64,000 nt of DNA from Klebsiella electrica (GTDB lineage: Bacteria; Pseudomonadota; Gammaproteobacteria; Enterobacterales; Enterobacteriaceae): the NCBI RefSeq assembly GCF_006711645.1, contig NZ_CP041247.1, positions 620,001 through 684,000 on the forward strand, read 5' to 3'. Below are positions 28,745 through 39,540 of this stretch, piece after piece. Every line of letters starts with the position of its first letter. Position 1 is the stretch's first letter. The notes under the pieces were generated by a model. That model saw only the letters and a program-made list of their open reading frames with translations, searched no databases and was not told where the DNA came from. A program made the translations under genes and the position numbers.

Positions 28745-30217
28745 TTACTGGCGGAAAGGATTGGTGCCGCTGGTTTTCGTGGCGCGGGTTGACGCCGATG
28801 TCGCCGCCGGGGCTGCATTGCTGCTGTAGCCATCAGCGTTAGCATCCTGCTGCGGGGTTTCCGGCGCGACGCTATCTGGCGAGGTCGACACAGGTTTGCC
28901 CAACGTGTTGTTCAGCGCAACCAGATCCTGCTCATTCAGTGTCCCGAGAGCAGATTTGACATTCAGCTGATTAATCAGGTAGCTATAACGTGCGCTGGAG
29001 AGCTGCTGTTTGGCGCTGTACAGGGCCGTTGTGGCATTCAGGACGTCGACGATGGTACGCGTCCCCACGGAATAGCCTGCTTCCATGGCATCAAGGGAGC
29101 TTTGCGCAGAAACCACCGCCTGTTTGTAGGCGTTGATGCTGCTGATAGAGGCATTGATGTTATTAAAGGAAGAACGCACGGTCTGAACCACGCTGCGATG
29201 CGCGCTTTCCAGCAGTTCGCTGGCGCCGACGAAGTTGTACTGCGCCTGTTTCACCTGCGAGTTAACCATCCCGCCCTGGTACAGCGGCAGCGAGAAATTC
29301 AGGCCGATTTTGTTCTGCCCGGCATCAGTGTCGCCATAGCGCGTTGGATCGTTGGTTTTTGAACCGTTGTAGGTGGTGTTCGAGATCCCGGTCGAGGCGG
29401 TTAAATTCAGGGTCGGCAGATGGCCGTCCTGCGCCTGGCGAATCTGTTCGCGGGCCAGATCCTGGCTCAGACGCGCCTGCAGCAGCGACAGATTGCGGTT
29501 TTCCGCTTCTTTCAGCAGCGCGTTCACCGTCTGCGGTTTGTTGGTTTTAAAACCGCCAATGTTCAGCGATGACAGCTGTGGATAGTAGTTGCCGGTTACC
29601 TGGCGCAGCGCTTCTACCGCGTTGTCGAGGTTGTTGCGCGCGGTCACTTCGTTTGCCAGTACGGAGTCGTATTGCGAACGGGCGTTCTGCACATCGGTGA
29701 TCGCCACAAGACCAACGTTAAAGCGCTGGGTGGTCTGATCCAACTGGCGGTAGATGGCCTGTTTCTGTGCTTCGGTATAGGAAAGCGTATCAATGGCGTT
29801 CAGGACGTTAAAGTAAGCCGTCGCGGTGTTCAGAATCAGCGTTTGCTGGTTGGTCTGATAGGTGACGTCCTGAATGCCAGCTTGTTTTTCCTGTAGCGTC
29901 AGCGAGCGCCATTTCGACATATCGAAAAGAACCTGCGTTAACTGCAGCGAGCCGCTGGTGACGTTCGAGTTCACGCCGTTGCTGTCGCGATAACCATTGG
30001 TGTAAGTATAATCCGCGCCCAGGCCAAGCTGAGGCAGTAACGGGCTACGTGCTTCGTTGATCTTCTCGAATGCAGCATCACGATCGGCTGCTGATTTACG
30101 CAGGTCAGGGTTGCTGACGCGCGCCTGCTGATAAACCTGCATCAGGTTTTCTGCCTGGCTCATGGCGCTGAAGCCAGTCAGGCCCAGACCGATGAGGATG
30201 GGGAAAAGTTTCTTCAT
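28745..30217 (-). CDS. tolC: Outer membrane efflux channel TolC
   Basis: Trimeric outer-membrane channel-tunnel used by AcrAB and other tripartite pumps and by type I secretion. It is 490 residues from the preferred start. Signal peptide about 1-22 (ending SQAENLMQVYQQ), then the two OEP repeats, with NTATAYFNVLNAID in the first and GTRTIVDVLNATTALY in the second, and a low-complexity C-terminal tail rich in Ala, Ser and Thr. Of two ATGs, 30217 has AAGGA six bases upstream, while 30223 abuts it. E. coli tolC is activated by MarA/SoxS/Rob; I did not find a convincing marbox. Confidence 0.98.
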   Translation of the reverse strand: MKKLFPILIGLGLTGFSAMSQAENLMQVYQQARVSNPDLRKSAADRDAAFEKINEARSPLLPQLGLGADYTYTNGYRDSNGVNSNVTSGSLQLTQVLFDMSKWRSLTLQEKQAGIQDVTYQTNQQTLILNTATAYFNVLNAIDTLSYTEAQKQAIYRQLDQTTQRFNVGLVAITDVQNARSQYDSVLANEVTARNNLDNAVEALRQVTGNYYPQLSSLNIGGFKTNKPQTVNALLKEAENRNLSLLQARLSQDLAREQIRQAQDGHLPTLNLTASTGISNTTYNGSKTNDPTRYGDTDAGQNKIGLNFSLPLYQGGMVNSQVKQAQYNFVGASELLESAHRSVVQTVRSSFNNINASISSINAYKQAVVSAQSSLDAMEAGYSVGTRTIVDVLNATTALYSAKQQLSSARYSYLINQLNVKSALGTLNEQDLVALNNTLGKPVSTSPDSVAPETPQQDANADGYSSNAAPAATSASTRATKTSGTNPFRQ

Positions 30218-30412
30218 TTGCATTCCTTGTTGTGAAGCATAAAGCGCTGCCCAAATTCTAAAAATATTCGCTGATTGTATCGACTCTGCCGCAGTAAAAA
30301 GTTGGCGTTACGTGCCATCCGGCGGTAATTTGCACCAATCTAACATACGGACTGTAAAACGATAGCCAAACGGCTTATAAATCCTTACTTTCGGAGGCGC
30401 GGGACAGAGACA

Positions 30413-31045
30413 ATGAGCAAGCTCAATCAGCAAGGAATTACCTTCTCGAAAAACGATGTAGAAATTATTGCACGCGAAACGCTTTATCGTGGTTTTTTTT
30501 CGCTGGATTTATACCGTTTTCGCCATCGCCTGTTTAACGGCGGGATGAGCGGCGAGGTGACGCGCGAAATTTTTGAGCGCGGGCATGCCGCAGTCTTGCT
30601 ACCCTTTGACCCGATACGTGATGAAGTGGTGCTGGTCGAGCAAATCCGCATCGCCGCGTATGATACCAGCGAGAGCCCGTGGCTACTGGAAATGGTCGCC
30701 GGTATGATTGAAGACGGTGAAACCCCCGAGGACGTTGCCCGCCGCGAAGCGGTAGAAGAAGCCGGACTGGTCGTCGGACGGACAAAACCGGTCCTGAGCT
30801 ATCTGGCAAGCCCTGGCGGCACCAGCGAAAGGCTGTCGATTCTGGTTGGTGAAGTCGATGCCACAACGGCAAAAGGGATTCACGGTCTGGCGGATGAAAA
30901 TGAAGACATCCGGGTGCATGTGGTCAGCCGGGAGCAGGCTTACCAGTGGGTTGAAGAGGGGAAAACCGACAACGCGGCCTCTGTCATTGCCTTGCAATGG
31001 CTGCAGCTGCATTATCACAATTTACGTAATGAGTGGACAAAATGA
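30413..31045 (+). CDS. nudF: ADP-ribose pyrophosphatase NudF
   Basis: Nudix hydrolase that splits ADP-ribose into AMP and ribose-5-phosphate, clearing a reactive sugar nucleotide. It is 210 residues. The Nudix box is complete: G-x5-E-x7-REA-VEEAGL around residues 97-119 ([20 protein letters not shown]). Divergent from tolC. Its stop overlaps the yqiB start (ATGA), so the genes are translationally coupled in nudF-yqiB-cpdA-yqiA-parE. Confidence 0.97.
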   Translation: MSKLNQQGITFSKNDVEIIARETLYRGFFSLDLYRFRHRLFNGGMSGEVTREIFERGHAAVLLPFDPIRDEVVLVEQIRIAAYDTSESPWLLEMVAGMIEDGETPEDVARREAVEEAGLVVGRTKPVLSYLASPGGTSERLSILVGEVDATTAKGIHGLADENEDIRVHVVSREQAYQWVEEGKTDNAASVIALQWLQLHYHNLRNEWTK

Positions 31046-31464
31046 AGCGTTATACACCTGACTTCCCGGAAATGATGCGCCTGTGTGAAACCAATTTTGC
31101 TCAGTTGCGCCGCTTGTTGCCTCGAACCGATGCAGCCGGCGATGTCGCGGGCTATCAGGTGGGCAATGCGCAATATCGATTAACTATCGTCGAGTCGACC
31201 CGCTACACTACATTAGTGTCAATTGAGCAGACGGTTCCGGCGGTAAGTTACTGGAGTTTACCGTCAATGACGGTACGCCTGTATCATGATGCGATGGTCG
31301 CTGAAGTGTGTTCGACTCAGCAGATCTTTCGCTTCAAAGCAAAGTATGATTATCCTAATAAAAAGTTGCATCAACGCGACGAAAAGCATCAAATTAATCA
31401 GTTCCTGGCGGACTGGCTGAGATACTGTTTAGCACATGGAGCGATGGCGATTCCGGTTTGTTAG
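31042..31464 (+). CDS. yqiB: DUF1249 family protein YqiB
   Basis: Cytoplasmic protein of unknown function, conserved across enterobacteria and always between nudF and cpdA. From the ATG at 31042 it is 140 residues, [19 protein letters not shown], matching the E. coli length; an in-frame GTG nine bases upstream lies inside nudF and is less likely. Conserved text includes [20 protein letters not shown] and [19 protein letters not shown]. No motif suggests an enzymatic role. Confidence 0.93.
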   Translation: MKRYTPDFPEMMRLCETNFAQLRRLLPRTDAAGDVAGYQVGNAQYRLTIVESTRYTTLVSIEQTVPAVSYWSLPSMTVRLYHDAMVAEVCSTQQIFRFKAKYDYPNKKLHQRDEKHQINQFLADWLRYCLAHGAMAIPVC

Positions 31465-31488
31465 CGTCGTGAAACCTAAGGACACCAT

Positions 31489-32316
31489 TTGGAAAGCCTG
31501 TTAAATCTGCCTCTGGCTGGTGAGACCAGAGTCAGGATATTACAAATTACTGATACTCACCTGTTTGCTGAAAAACATGAAACGCTGTTAGGTATCAATA
31601 CCTGGGAAAGCTACCAGGCCGTGCTGGATGCCATCCATGCCTCACAGCGTCCATGCGATCTTATAGTGGCAACAGGCGATCTGGCGCAGGACCATTCCGC
31701 CGCGGCCTATCAGCACTTTGCTGAAGGTATCGCGAGTTTTGCCGCGCCCTGCGTCTGGTTGCCGGGCAACCATGACTTCCAGCCGGCGATGTACAGCACG
31801 CTGCTGGAATCGGGTATTTCCCCGGCCAAGCGGGTCTTGCTGGGCGAGCACTGGCAAATCTTGCTGCTCGACAGCCAGGTGTTTGGCGTTCCCCACGGCG
31901 AGCTGAGCGACTTTCAGCTTGAGTGGCTGGAACAGAAGCTGGCGGAAGAGCCTGAGCGCCATACGCTGCTGCTGTTGCATCACCATCCGCTCCCTTCGGG
32001 TTGTAGCTGGTTGGATCAACACAGCCTGCGTAATGCCGGGGCTCTGGATCGCGCGCTGTCCGCTTTTCCGCGCGTAAAGCATTTACTCTGCGGCCATATT
32101 CACCAGGAACTGGACCTCAACTGGAACGGGCGGCGGATGATGGCCACGCCTTCGACCTGCGTACAATTTAAGCCGCACTGCGCCAATTTTACCCTGGACA
32201 CCCTTTCTCCCGGCTGGCGCTGGCTGGAACTGCACGCCGACGGTACTTTGACCACCGAGGTTTGCCGCCTTAACGGCGTGAAGTTTCACCCGGATATCGC
32301 TTCAGAAGGATACTGA
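31489..32316 (+). CDS. cpdA: 3',5'-cyclic AMP phosphodiesterase CpdA
   Basis: Hydrolyses cAMP to AMP and so tempers catabolite control through Crp. It is 275 residues, a class III (metallophosphoesterase) enzyme with all metal motifs: [33 protein letters not shown] and CGHIHQ. Translation starts at a TTG (31489) with AAGGA six bases upstream, giving [17 protein letters not shown] as in E. coli. It overlaps yqiA by one base. Confidence 0.97.
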   Translation: MESLLNLPLAGETRVRILQITDTHLFAEKHETLLGINTWESYQAVLDAIHASQRPCDLIVATGDLAQDHSAAAYQHFAEGIASFAAPCVWLPGNHDFQPAMYSTLLESGISPAKRVLLGEHWQILLLDSQVFGVPHGELSDFQLEWLEQKLAEEPERHTLLLLHHHPLPSGCSWLDQHSLRNAGALDRALSAFPRVKHLLCGHIHQELDLNWNGRRMMATPSTCVQFKPHCANFTLDTLSPGWRWLELHADGTLTTEVCRLNGVKFHPDIASEGY

Positions 32317-32891
32317 TGGCTACGCTCCTTTATCTGCATGGTTTTAACAGTTCACCGCGGTCGGCCAAAGCGACGGCGCTGAAGGACTGGCTGACGCAGA
32401 CCTTTCCCGAGATTACGATGGTGGTGCCTGAGCTGCCCGCTTACCCGGCAGACGCGGCGGAGATGCTGGAAGCCATTGTGCTGGAACGCGGCGGGGAACC
32501 GCTGGGGGTGGTGGGGTCTTCGCTGGGAGGCTACTATGCCACCTGGCTATCGCAGTGTTTTATGCTGCCGACGGTGGTGGTTAACCCGGCGGTGCGCCCG
32601 TTTGAACTGCTGAACAATTTCCTTGGCCCCAATGAGAATCCGTACACGGGGCAGCAATATGTGCTAGAGTCACGCCATATTTACGATCTCAAAGTCATGC
32701 AAATCGACCCGCTGGAAGCGCCTGATTTAATCTGGCTGTTGCAGCAAACGGGCGATGAAGTGCTTGATTACCGCCAGGCCGTTGCTTACTACGCCTCATG
32801 CCGGCAGACGGTAGAGGAGGGCGGCAATCACGCATTTGTCGGCTTTGAAGATCATTTCACTCAGATTATCGATTTTCTGGGTTTGCGTTAA
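32316..32891 (+). CDS. yqiA: Esterase YqiA
   Basis: Small alpha/beta-hydrolase with activity on short acyl esters in E. coli; natural substrate unknown. It is 191 residues. [15 protein letters not shown] forms the oxyanion region, the nucleophile Ser is in [12 protein letters not shown], and [10 protein letters not shown] probably carries the catalytic His. Its start shares a base with the cpdA stop (TGATGG). parE follows after 30 bases. Confidence 0.95.
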   Translation: MATLLYLHGFNSSPRSAKATALKDWLTQTFPEITMVVPELPAYPADAAEMLEAIVLERGGEPLGVVGSSLGGYYATWLSQCFMLPTVVVNPAVRPFELLNNFLGPNENPYTGQQYVLESRHIYDLKVMQIDPLEAPDLIWLLQQTGDEVLDYRQAVAYYASCRQTVEEGGNHAFVGFEDHFTQIIDFLGLR

Positions 32892-34817
<1,926 letters not shown>

Positions 34818-34829
34818 CCTGCTGCTTAA

Positions 34830-34856
34830 TCAGAACTGGCGCCCCGCCAGTTCTGA
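34830..34856. terminator. parE/ygiN terminator
   Basis: TCAGAACTGGCG, CCC, CGCCAGTTCTGA: a perfect 12-bp stem 12 bases after parE. The T-rich stretch GTGTTTTTCTTCG lies a little further on (34869-34881). It can also end the convergent ygiN transcript. Confidence 0.8.
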
Positions 34857-34886
34857 CTCACTTCGGGTGTTTTTCTTCGTGCGACC

Positions 34887-35201
34887 TTAAATGCCGGACT
34901 GCAGAATGCGGATGCTGGTCTCCAGCACGTCGCCTTTTACCGCTTCAGCGTAGGCTTTCATATGCGGAGTTTGCAGATGCGCTTCGAGATGGGCAACGCT
35001 TTCCCACTGTTCAACCATGACGATTGAATCCGGCGAGGTGCTCTGGAAACTCACGCCGGCGGCGTGGTCAACCAGCGGCGCATAGCCGTGGCAGCCCTCT
35101 TCCTGTAAAACGACCGGAACAAGTTTTGCAAACTGATCAAGTACCGCCTGGCGATGGTGTTGGCCCGGGCGTGTGCGAATTTCTGCGATCACTGTCAACA
35201 T
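34887..35201 (-). CDS. ygiN: Quinol monooxygenase YgiN
   Basis: ABM-fold enzyme that oxidises menadiol to menadione and, with MdaB, forms a quinone redox cycle. It is 104 residues, one ABM domain beginning MLTVIAEIRTRPGQHHRQAVLDQF, with the conserved VEQWESVAHLEAHLQTPHMKAY. It starts 35 bases after mdaB and is probably in one operon with it, which fits the paired function. Confidence 0.96.
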   Translation of the reverse strand: MLTVIAEIRTRPGQHHRQAVLDQFAKLVPVVLQEEGCHGYAPLVDHAAGVSFQSTSPDSIVMVEQWESVAHLEAHLQTPHMKAYAEAVKGDVLETSIRILQSGI

Positions 35202-35236
35202 GATTAACTCAACTCCTTCTGTATGTAGATCTTTAG

Positions 35237-35818
35237 TTAACCAAAAATCTGCGCCAGATGCTTGCGATATTCTGCTATGTCACGCGGAACATCCGGCATT
35301 TTAATGACGTCGTTGGCGATAAAGGTCGGCAGAGGGGTCATGCCGAGGAACTGGTTGGCTTTATGGAACGGCAGATACACGCCGTCAACGCCCACGCCGT
35401 GGAAGAACTGATCTTTATCGGTGAAGGCATCCATCGGCGCGTTCCAGGTCAGGGAGAGCATGTACTGCTTGCCCTGAATCAGGCCGCCGGAACCGTATTT
35501 CTGGCTGGCGTCGGAGCGGGTGCGCCCGTCGCTGGCATACAGCGAGCCGTGGCCTTCGGTGAAGACATCATCAATATATTTCTTCACGGTCCACGGCGCG
35601 CCCATCCACCAGCCCGGCATTTGCCAGATAACCACATCGGCCCAGAGGAAATTCTGCACTTCTTGTTGGACGTCGTAATCGCTTTCCGCACGGACGATTT
35701 TAACATCATGCCCGGCGTCGCGCAGATAGCCATCCGCGACCTCGGTCAGGGTGTCATTCAACTGGCCGTTTGAATGGGCGAATTTCTTCGCGCCGTTGAT
35801 AATCAGGATATTGCTCAT
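35237..35818 (-). CDS. mdaB: NADPH:quinone reductase MdaB
   Basis: Flavodoxin-like FAD enzyme that reduces quinones by two electrons, avoiding semiquinones. It is 193 residues, full length, starting MSNILIINGAKKF; VVIWQMPGWWMGAPWTVKKY and GSGGLIQGKQYMLSLTWNAP are family text for the flavin and substrate pocket. Upstream of ygiN; in E. coli it is inducible with the QseBC neighbours nearby. Confidence 0.97.
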   Translation of the reverse strand: MSNILIINGAKKFAHSNGQLNDTLTEVADGYLRDAGHDVKIVRAESDYDVQQEVQNFLWADVVIWQMPGWWMGAPWTVKKYIDDVFTEGHGSLYASDGRTRSDASQKYGSGGLIQGKQYMLSLTWNAPMDAFTDKDQFFHGVGVDGVYLPFHKANQFLGMTPLPTFIANDVIKMPDVPRDIAEYRKHLAQIFG

Positions 35819-35922
35819 TTTTTACCCTTCAGGTTTCGAGTTTGTCACTGATTTTATCCCGCAAGGCGGGGCGGTAAAATGAGCAAAATGTGCAAAGTCT
35901 TTTGCGTTAATTGCAATAATGG

Positions 35923-37263
35923 CTACCAGCGCACGCGCGCCGTAAAACCGCCTCCGGGCGCGTTGCTGAAGTCTGCCGTCATCCGGTGCAGCGCGGCAAT
36001 GCGCCGGACGATTGATAAGCCCAGTCCGCTACCGGGCTCATCCTGGCCGGGAGGGCGATAGAAGCGCTCGCCGATGCGCGCTAGCGCTGCGGGGCTGACG
36101 CCTGGGCCATTATCGCGTACGGAAAACTCACGAGCATCAACAGTGATATCGACCTGGCTGCCGCGCGGGCTGTAGCGCACGGCATTATCCAGCAGATTGC
36201 GTACCAGCAGACTCAGTAGCAGCGGCTGGCCAGGCTGCGTGACCTGCGTTGCGTGCAGATGCAGGCGTAGCTCAATGCCCGCCTGTTGCGCAGTGTGGTA
36301 CATCTCCATGACCGACGATTGCAGCAGCTCATCGATGGCAATCGTATGCACATCCTCAAGCTGCGCCAGAGAATCGAGGCGCGACAACGTTAAAAGCTGG
36401 TCTACCAGCCGGGTTGCGCGGTCAATTCCTTCATGCAGCTGCGCCAGCGCTTTCTCCCGCCCCTGCGGGTCGTCCATTGACAGCTGCGCGACTTCGGTCT
36501 GCACCTTCAGCGCCGCAAGCGGGCTGCGCAACTCGTGTGCGGCATCGGAGGTAAACCGGCGCTCGCGTATCATGGTGTCATGCGTACGAGCAAACAGCTG
36601 ATTCAGGGCATCGACCAGCGGCCGGACTTCACTGGGCACCTTGTCGACGTTAAGCGATTCCGCCGAGTCCGGCGCGCGCAGGCGCAGCGTTCTGGCCAGC
36701 TGTTTTAACGGCGCCAGCTCCCGGCTCAGCAGCACAATCAGCAGCAGGAACATCAGCGGTAGCGCCACCAGCCAGGGAGTCAACTGGGAGGTGACGATAT
36801 CCAGCGCCATTTCCCGCCGGTAGTCCCACTCCTGACCCACGACAATACGGTAGCGGCCATCGCCGGTGGTTAACTGCAGGAAGCGCCATTCATCATCATC
36901 GTTATCCAGATAGCCATCGCTGAAGCCTTCCCGACGATTTTGCCACGGGATGTCCTGACCATTCTCGCCGTCGTGAAGCAGACGCTTACCGTCAGCCGTG
37001 AAAATCGTGAACGCCAGCGCGTCGTCATCGAGATGGCCGTGTTTGATCTTCTTTTTTGTCTGCATCGGGGCCGTGAGCGCGTGTAGCTCGTCGAAATTGA
37101 TGGCGCTCAGCCGACGGGCAAACAGCAGCTGTTGGGTATCAAAGAGCTTATCCAGCTTGTCCGTGGTGTGTTGCCAGGCAATAACACAGGCGATGCCCCA
37201 GGCCGCGCTGGTCAGCAGGAAAAAAAGCAGCGTCAGGCGGACGCGCAGGCTAAGTCGTTTCAT
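35923..37263 (-). CDS. qseC: Sensor histidine kinase QseC
   Basis: Inner-membrane kinase reported to respond to autoinducer-3 and host catecholamines and to act on QseB and other regulators. It is 446 residues: membrane helices at about 10-30 and 160-185 around a periplasmic sensor domain, the H-box [16 protein letters not shown], the N-box [20 protein letters not shown] and GSGLGLSIV. It overlaps the qseB stop by four bases (ATGA), so it is translationally coupled. Confidence 0.96.
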   Translation of the reverse strand: MKRLSLRVRLTLLFFLLTSAAWGIACVIAWQHTTDKLDKLFDTQQLLFARRLSAINFDELHALTAPMQTKKKIKHGHLDDDALAFTIFTADGKRLLHDGENGQDIPWQNRREGFSDGYLDNDDDEWRFLQLTTGDGRYRIVVGQEWDYRREMALDIVTSQLTPWLVALPLMFLLLIVLLSRELAPLKQLARTLRLRAPDSAESLNVDKVPSEVRPLVDALNQLFARTHDTMIRERRFTSDAAHELRSPLAALKVQTEVAQLSMDDPQGREKALAQLHEGIDRATRLVDQLLTLSRLDSLAQLEDVHTIAIDELLQSSVMEMYHTAQQAGIELRLHLHATQVTQPGQPLLLSLLVRNLLDNAVRYSPRGSQVDITVDAREFSVRDNGPGVSPAALARIGERFYRPPGQDEPGSGLGLSIVRRIAALHRMTADFSNAPGGGFTARVRW

Positions 37264-37919
37264 GCATCACCGAGGGTATAGCCGATCCCGTGAACGGTAC
37301 GAATAAATTCACTGCCGAGCTTACGGCGCAGGTGATGAACGTGCACCTCGACCGCATTGCTGGAGACATCGTCATCCCAGGTATAGAGTTTCTCTTCAAT
37401 GAGCTTGCGCGGCAGAACGCGTCCGGCATTGCGCATCAGCAGCTCCAGCAAGGCGAACTCTTTTGGCTTCAGCACCAGGTTGTCGCCGTTCGTCGTCACG
37501 GTCAGGCCAATGGGATCGAGCGCAACGTGGCCATGGCACAGTTCGCTGCTGCTCTGGCCGTGGGCGCGACGAATCAGGGCCTCCAGCCGGGCGGCAACTT
37601 CAATCAGCGCGAAAGGTTTACACAGATAGTCATCGGCGCCGAGGCGCAGCCCTTCAACCCGCTGGCTGAGCGCATCGCGGGCCGTGAGGATCAGTACCGG
37701 TTCGTGGCGGCCCTGATTACGCCATGCGCGCAGGATATCCAGCCCGTCGATGCCGGGCAGCGTCAGATCGAGGATCGCCGCATCATAGGGCGCCGTATAG
37801 AGCGCGGCTTTACCTTCTTCACCGCGGGTAAACCAGTCGATGCTGAAGCCCATTTTCGTCAGCCCGACTTTAATGCCATCGCCGATGAGCTTATCGTCTT
37901 CCACCACTAAAATGCGCAT
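37260..37919 (-). CDS. qseB: Response regulator QseB
   Basis: OmpR-family regulator partnered with QseC; in E. coli it controls flagellar and virulence genes and itself. It is 219 residues: receiver domain with VEDD at the start, phospho-acceptor Asp51 in [11 protein letters not shown] and a Lys in CKPF, then a winged-helix domain ending in [13 protein letters not shown] and [12 protein letters not shown] site matching its published repeat lies upstream (38005-38020). Divergent from ygiW. Confidence 0.96.
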   Translation of the reverse strand: MRILVVEDDKLIGDGIKVGLTKMGFSIDWFTRGEEGKAALYTAPYDAAILDLTLPGIDGLDILRAWRNQGRHEPVLILTARDALSQRVEGLRLGADDYLCKPFALIEVAARLEALIRRAHGQSSSELCHGHVALDPIGLTVTTNGDNLVLKPKEFALLELLMRNAGRVLPRKLIEEKLYTWDDDVSSNAVEVHVHHLRRKLGSEFIRTVHGIGYTLGDA

Positions 37920-38004
37920 TGGCCGCTCCTGTGGCTGTCATGAATACGCGCAGTAAACCGCGTTGTGGCAGGCACTGTACAGGAATAAAATTTCTTTTTT
38001 CTGC

Positions 38005-38020
38005 TTAAGAAGTTGTTAAG
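38005..38020 (-). promoter_or_regulatory. QseB/PmrA-type direct repeat
   Basis: On the minus strand CTTAA-N6-CTTAA, the repeat described for QseB binding and close to the PmrA box. It lies in the 150-base gap between qseB and ygiW, about 85 bases from the qseB start and 50 from ygiW, so it could serve autoregulation and ygiW at once. Confidence 0.55.
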
Positions 38021-38069
38021 TTTTGCCTGATGTAATCAGGGTCATATAACCAGACAAGGAGAACATCTT

Positions 38070-38477
38070 ATGAAGAAAATGGCTGCAATGACCGCGATCG
38101 TCGCTTTAGTTTGTCTGCCGGTGCTGGCTGCTGAACAAGGGGGTTTTAGCGGACCGGGGGCGACGCAAACCAGTCAGACGTCAACGCAAAAAGGCGGTTT
38201 TATTGGCCCGGGCGGGAGCGTCACGACGGTGGAAAACGCCAAATCGTTGCGTGATGACACCTGGGTGACCCTGCGCGGTAAAATAGTGCAGCGGGTCTCT
38301 GACGATCTGTATAAATTCCAGGACGCCTCCGGGACGGTGAATGTGGATATCGATCATAAGCGCTGGAACGGTCTGACCGTCACGCCGCAGGACAGCGTTG
38401 AGATCCAGGGGGAGGTCGACAAAGACTGGAACTCGGTCGAAATCGATGTGAAGCAAATAACGAAAGTCGCACCGTAA
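38070..38477 (+). CDS. ygiW: Periplasmic OB-fold stress protein YgiW
   Basis: BOF (DUF388/YdeI) family protein; E. coli YgiW is linked to peroxide, cadmium and acid stress, with no known biochemical activity. It is 135 residues. Signal peptide 1-20 (MKKMAAMTAIVALVCLPVLA). The start of the mature part holds a repeated GGF-x-GPG motif (GGFSGPG and GGFIGPG) before the OB fold (WVTLRGKIVQRVSDDLYKF). A close relative to QseBC partner genes in other bacteria (VisP in Salmonella). Confidence 0.95.
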   Translation: MKKMAAMTAIVALVCLPVLAAEQGGFSGPGATQTSQTSTQKGGFIGPGGSVTTVENAKSLRDDTWVTLRGKIVQRVSDDLYKFQDASGTVNVDIDHKRWNGLTVTPQDSVEIQGEVDKDWNSVEIDVKQITKVAP

Positions 38478-38549
38478 GCCCGACATCGCGCAAGATCGGT
38501 CAGGAATCGCTATCCTCGCTCTGCCAGAGTATGTCCGCAGGAGGAGACG

Positions 38550-39419
38550 ATGAACGAGACTAGGATGAACCCGGCGTACGTCGGGCGTTTTCAGCGCGTG
38601 TGTTTATACATTGAGCGTCATCTGGATGAGCCCCTGTCGCTGGAGACGCTGAGCGCGATCGCGCATTGCTCGCCGTATCACTTTCACCGGCAATTCACCG
38701 CCTGTAGCGGCGTACCGCTGTATCGCTATATCCAGTGGCTACGTCTGCGCCGCGCCTGCTGGCGCCTGGCGTTCAGGCCGCAGGATAAAATCATCGATAT
38801 TGCCCTTGATGCCGGGTTTCAGAATCCGGAGTCGTTCAGTCGTGCCTTCCGTGCCGCGTTCGCTCAAAGCCCCAGCCAGTTCCGTCAACAGCCGGACTGG
38901 CAGGAGTGGCATCGACGCGTACCGAAACATACATTACAGGAGCAACATCCGATGACAGTTAAAATAGTCCAGTTCCCTGACACCCAGGTGGCGATGTTGC
39001 GCCACCGCGGCAGTCCTGATTTGGTCAATGCTACGGCGGCGCAGTTTATCGCCTGGCGCAAGGCGAGCGGGTTATCGCCGGTCGCCACCTGCGCGACCTG
39101 GGGCGTGTCGTGGGACGATCCTGCGACCACTCCCGCTGACGATTTTCGTTTTGATATCTGCGGGTCGGTCAATGAACCGATAGCGGAAAACGCCTTTGGC
39201 GTGGTGAATGGCGCTATTCCGGGCGGGCGATGCGCGCTGGCGCGTCACCACGGCTCTCTGGATACGCTCGCGCAAAGCGTCTGGTCTCTCTACCGCGACT
39301 GGCTACCGACGTCGGGTGAAACGCTACGCGATTTTCCGCTGTTTTTCCGTTACCTCAACTTCGTGCATGAAGTCGGCGAACACGAGCTCCAGACCGATAT
39401 TTATCTGCCGCTGCGCTGA
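38550..39419 (+). CDS. AraC-family regulator with GyrI-like C-terminal domain
   Basis: Transcription factor of 289 residues with the layout of Rob and SbmC fusions. An N-terminal AraC/XylS DNA-binding domain (about 10-110) contains two helix-turn-helix motifs (LSLETLSAIAHCSPYHFHRQF and IIDIALDAGFQNPESFSRAF); a GyrI-like small-molecule domain follows (about 130-289, TVKIVQFPDTQVAMLRHRG). In E. coli the gene at this place, ygiV, encodes only the GyrI-like half (160 residues). GGAGGA precedes the ATG. The ligand is unknown. It lies 72 bases after ygiW. Confidence 0.9.
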   Translation: MNETRMNPAYVGRFQRVCLYIERHLDEPLSLETLSAIAHCSPYHFHRQFTACSGVPLYRYIQWLRLRRACWRLAFRPQDKIIDIALDAGFQNPESFSRAFRAAFAQSPSQFRQQPDWQEWHRRVPKHTLQEQHPMTVKIVQFPDTQVAMLRHRGSPDLVNATAAQFIAWRKASGLSPVATCATWGVSWDDPATTPADDFRFDICGSVNEPIAENAFGVVNGAIPGGRCALARHHGSLDTLAQSVWSLYRDWLPTSGETLRDFPLFFRYLNFVHEVGEHELQTDIYLPLR

Positions 39420-39540
39420 TTAGCGCTAACGGAATCCTCAGCCGATCTCACGGCCTGTGACTCAGGGCGTGAGATCGGGTATTATCGCGGGTAGTTTTGC
39501 CGCCCGCACGGTCGGTACGCAGATTGAGGATTCACGATTA

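Noticed and set aside
30300..30360. Possible marbox upstream of tolC (TTTGCACCAATCTAAC)
   Set aside because: It matches GCAC but fails the RYYAAAY half of the consensus, so the evidence is too weak to list.
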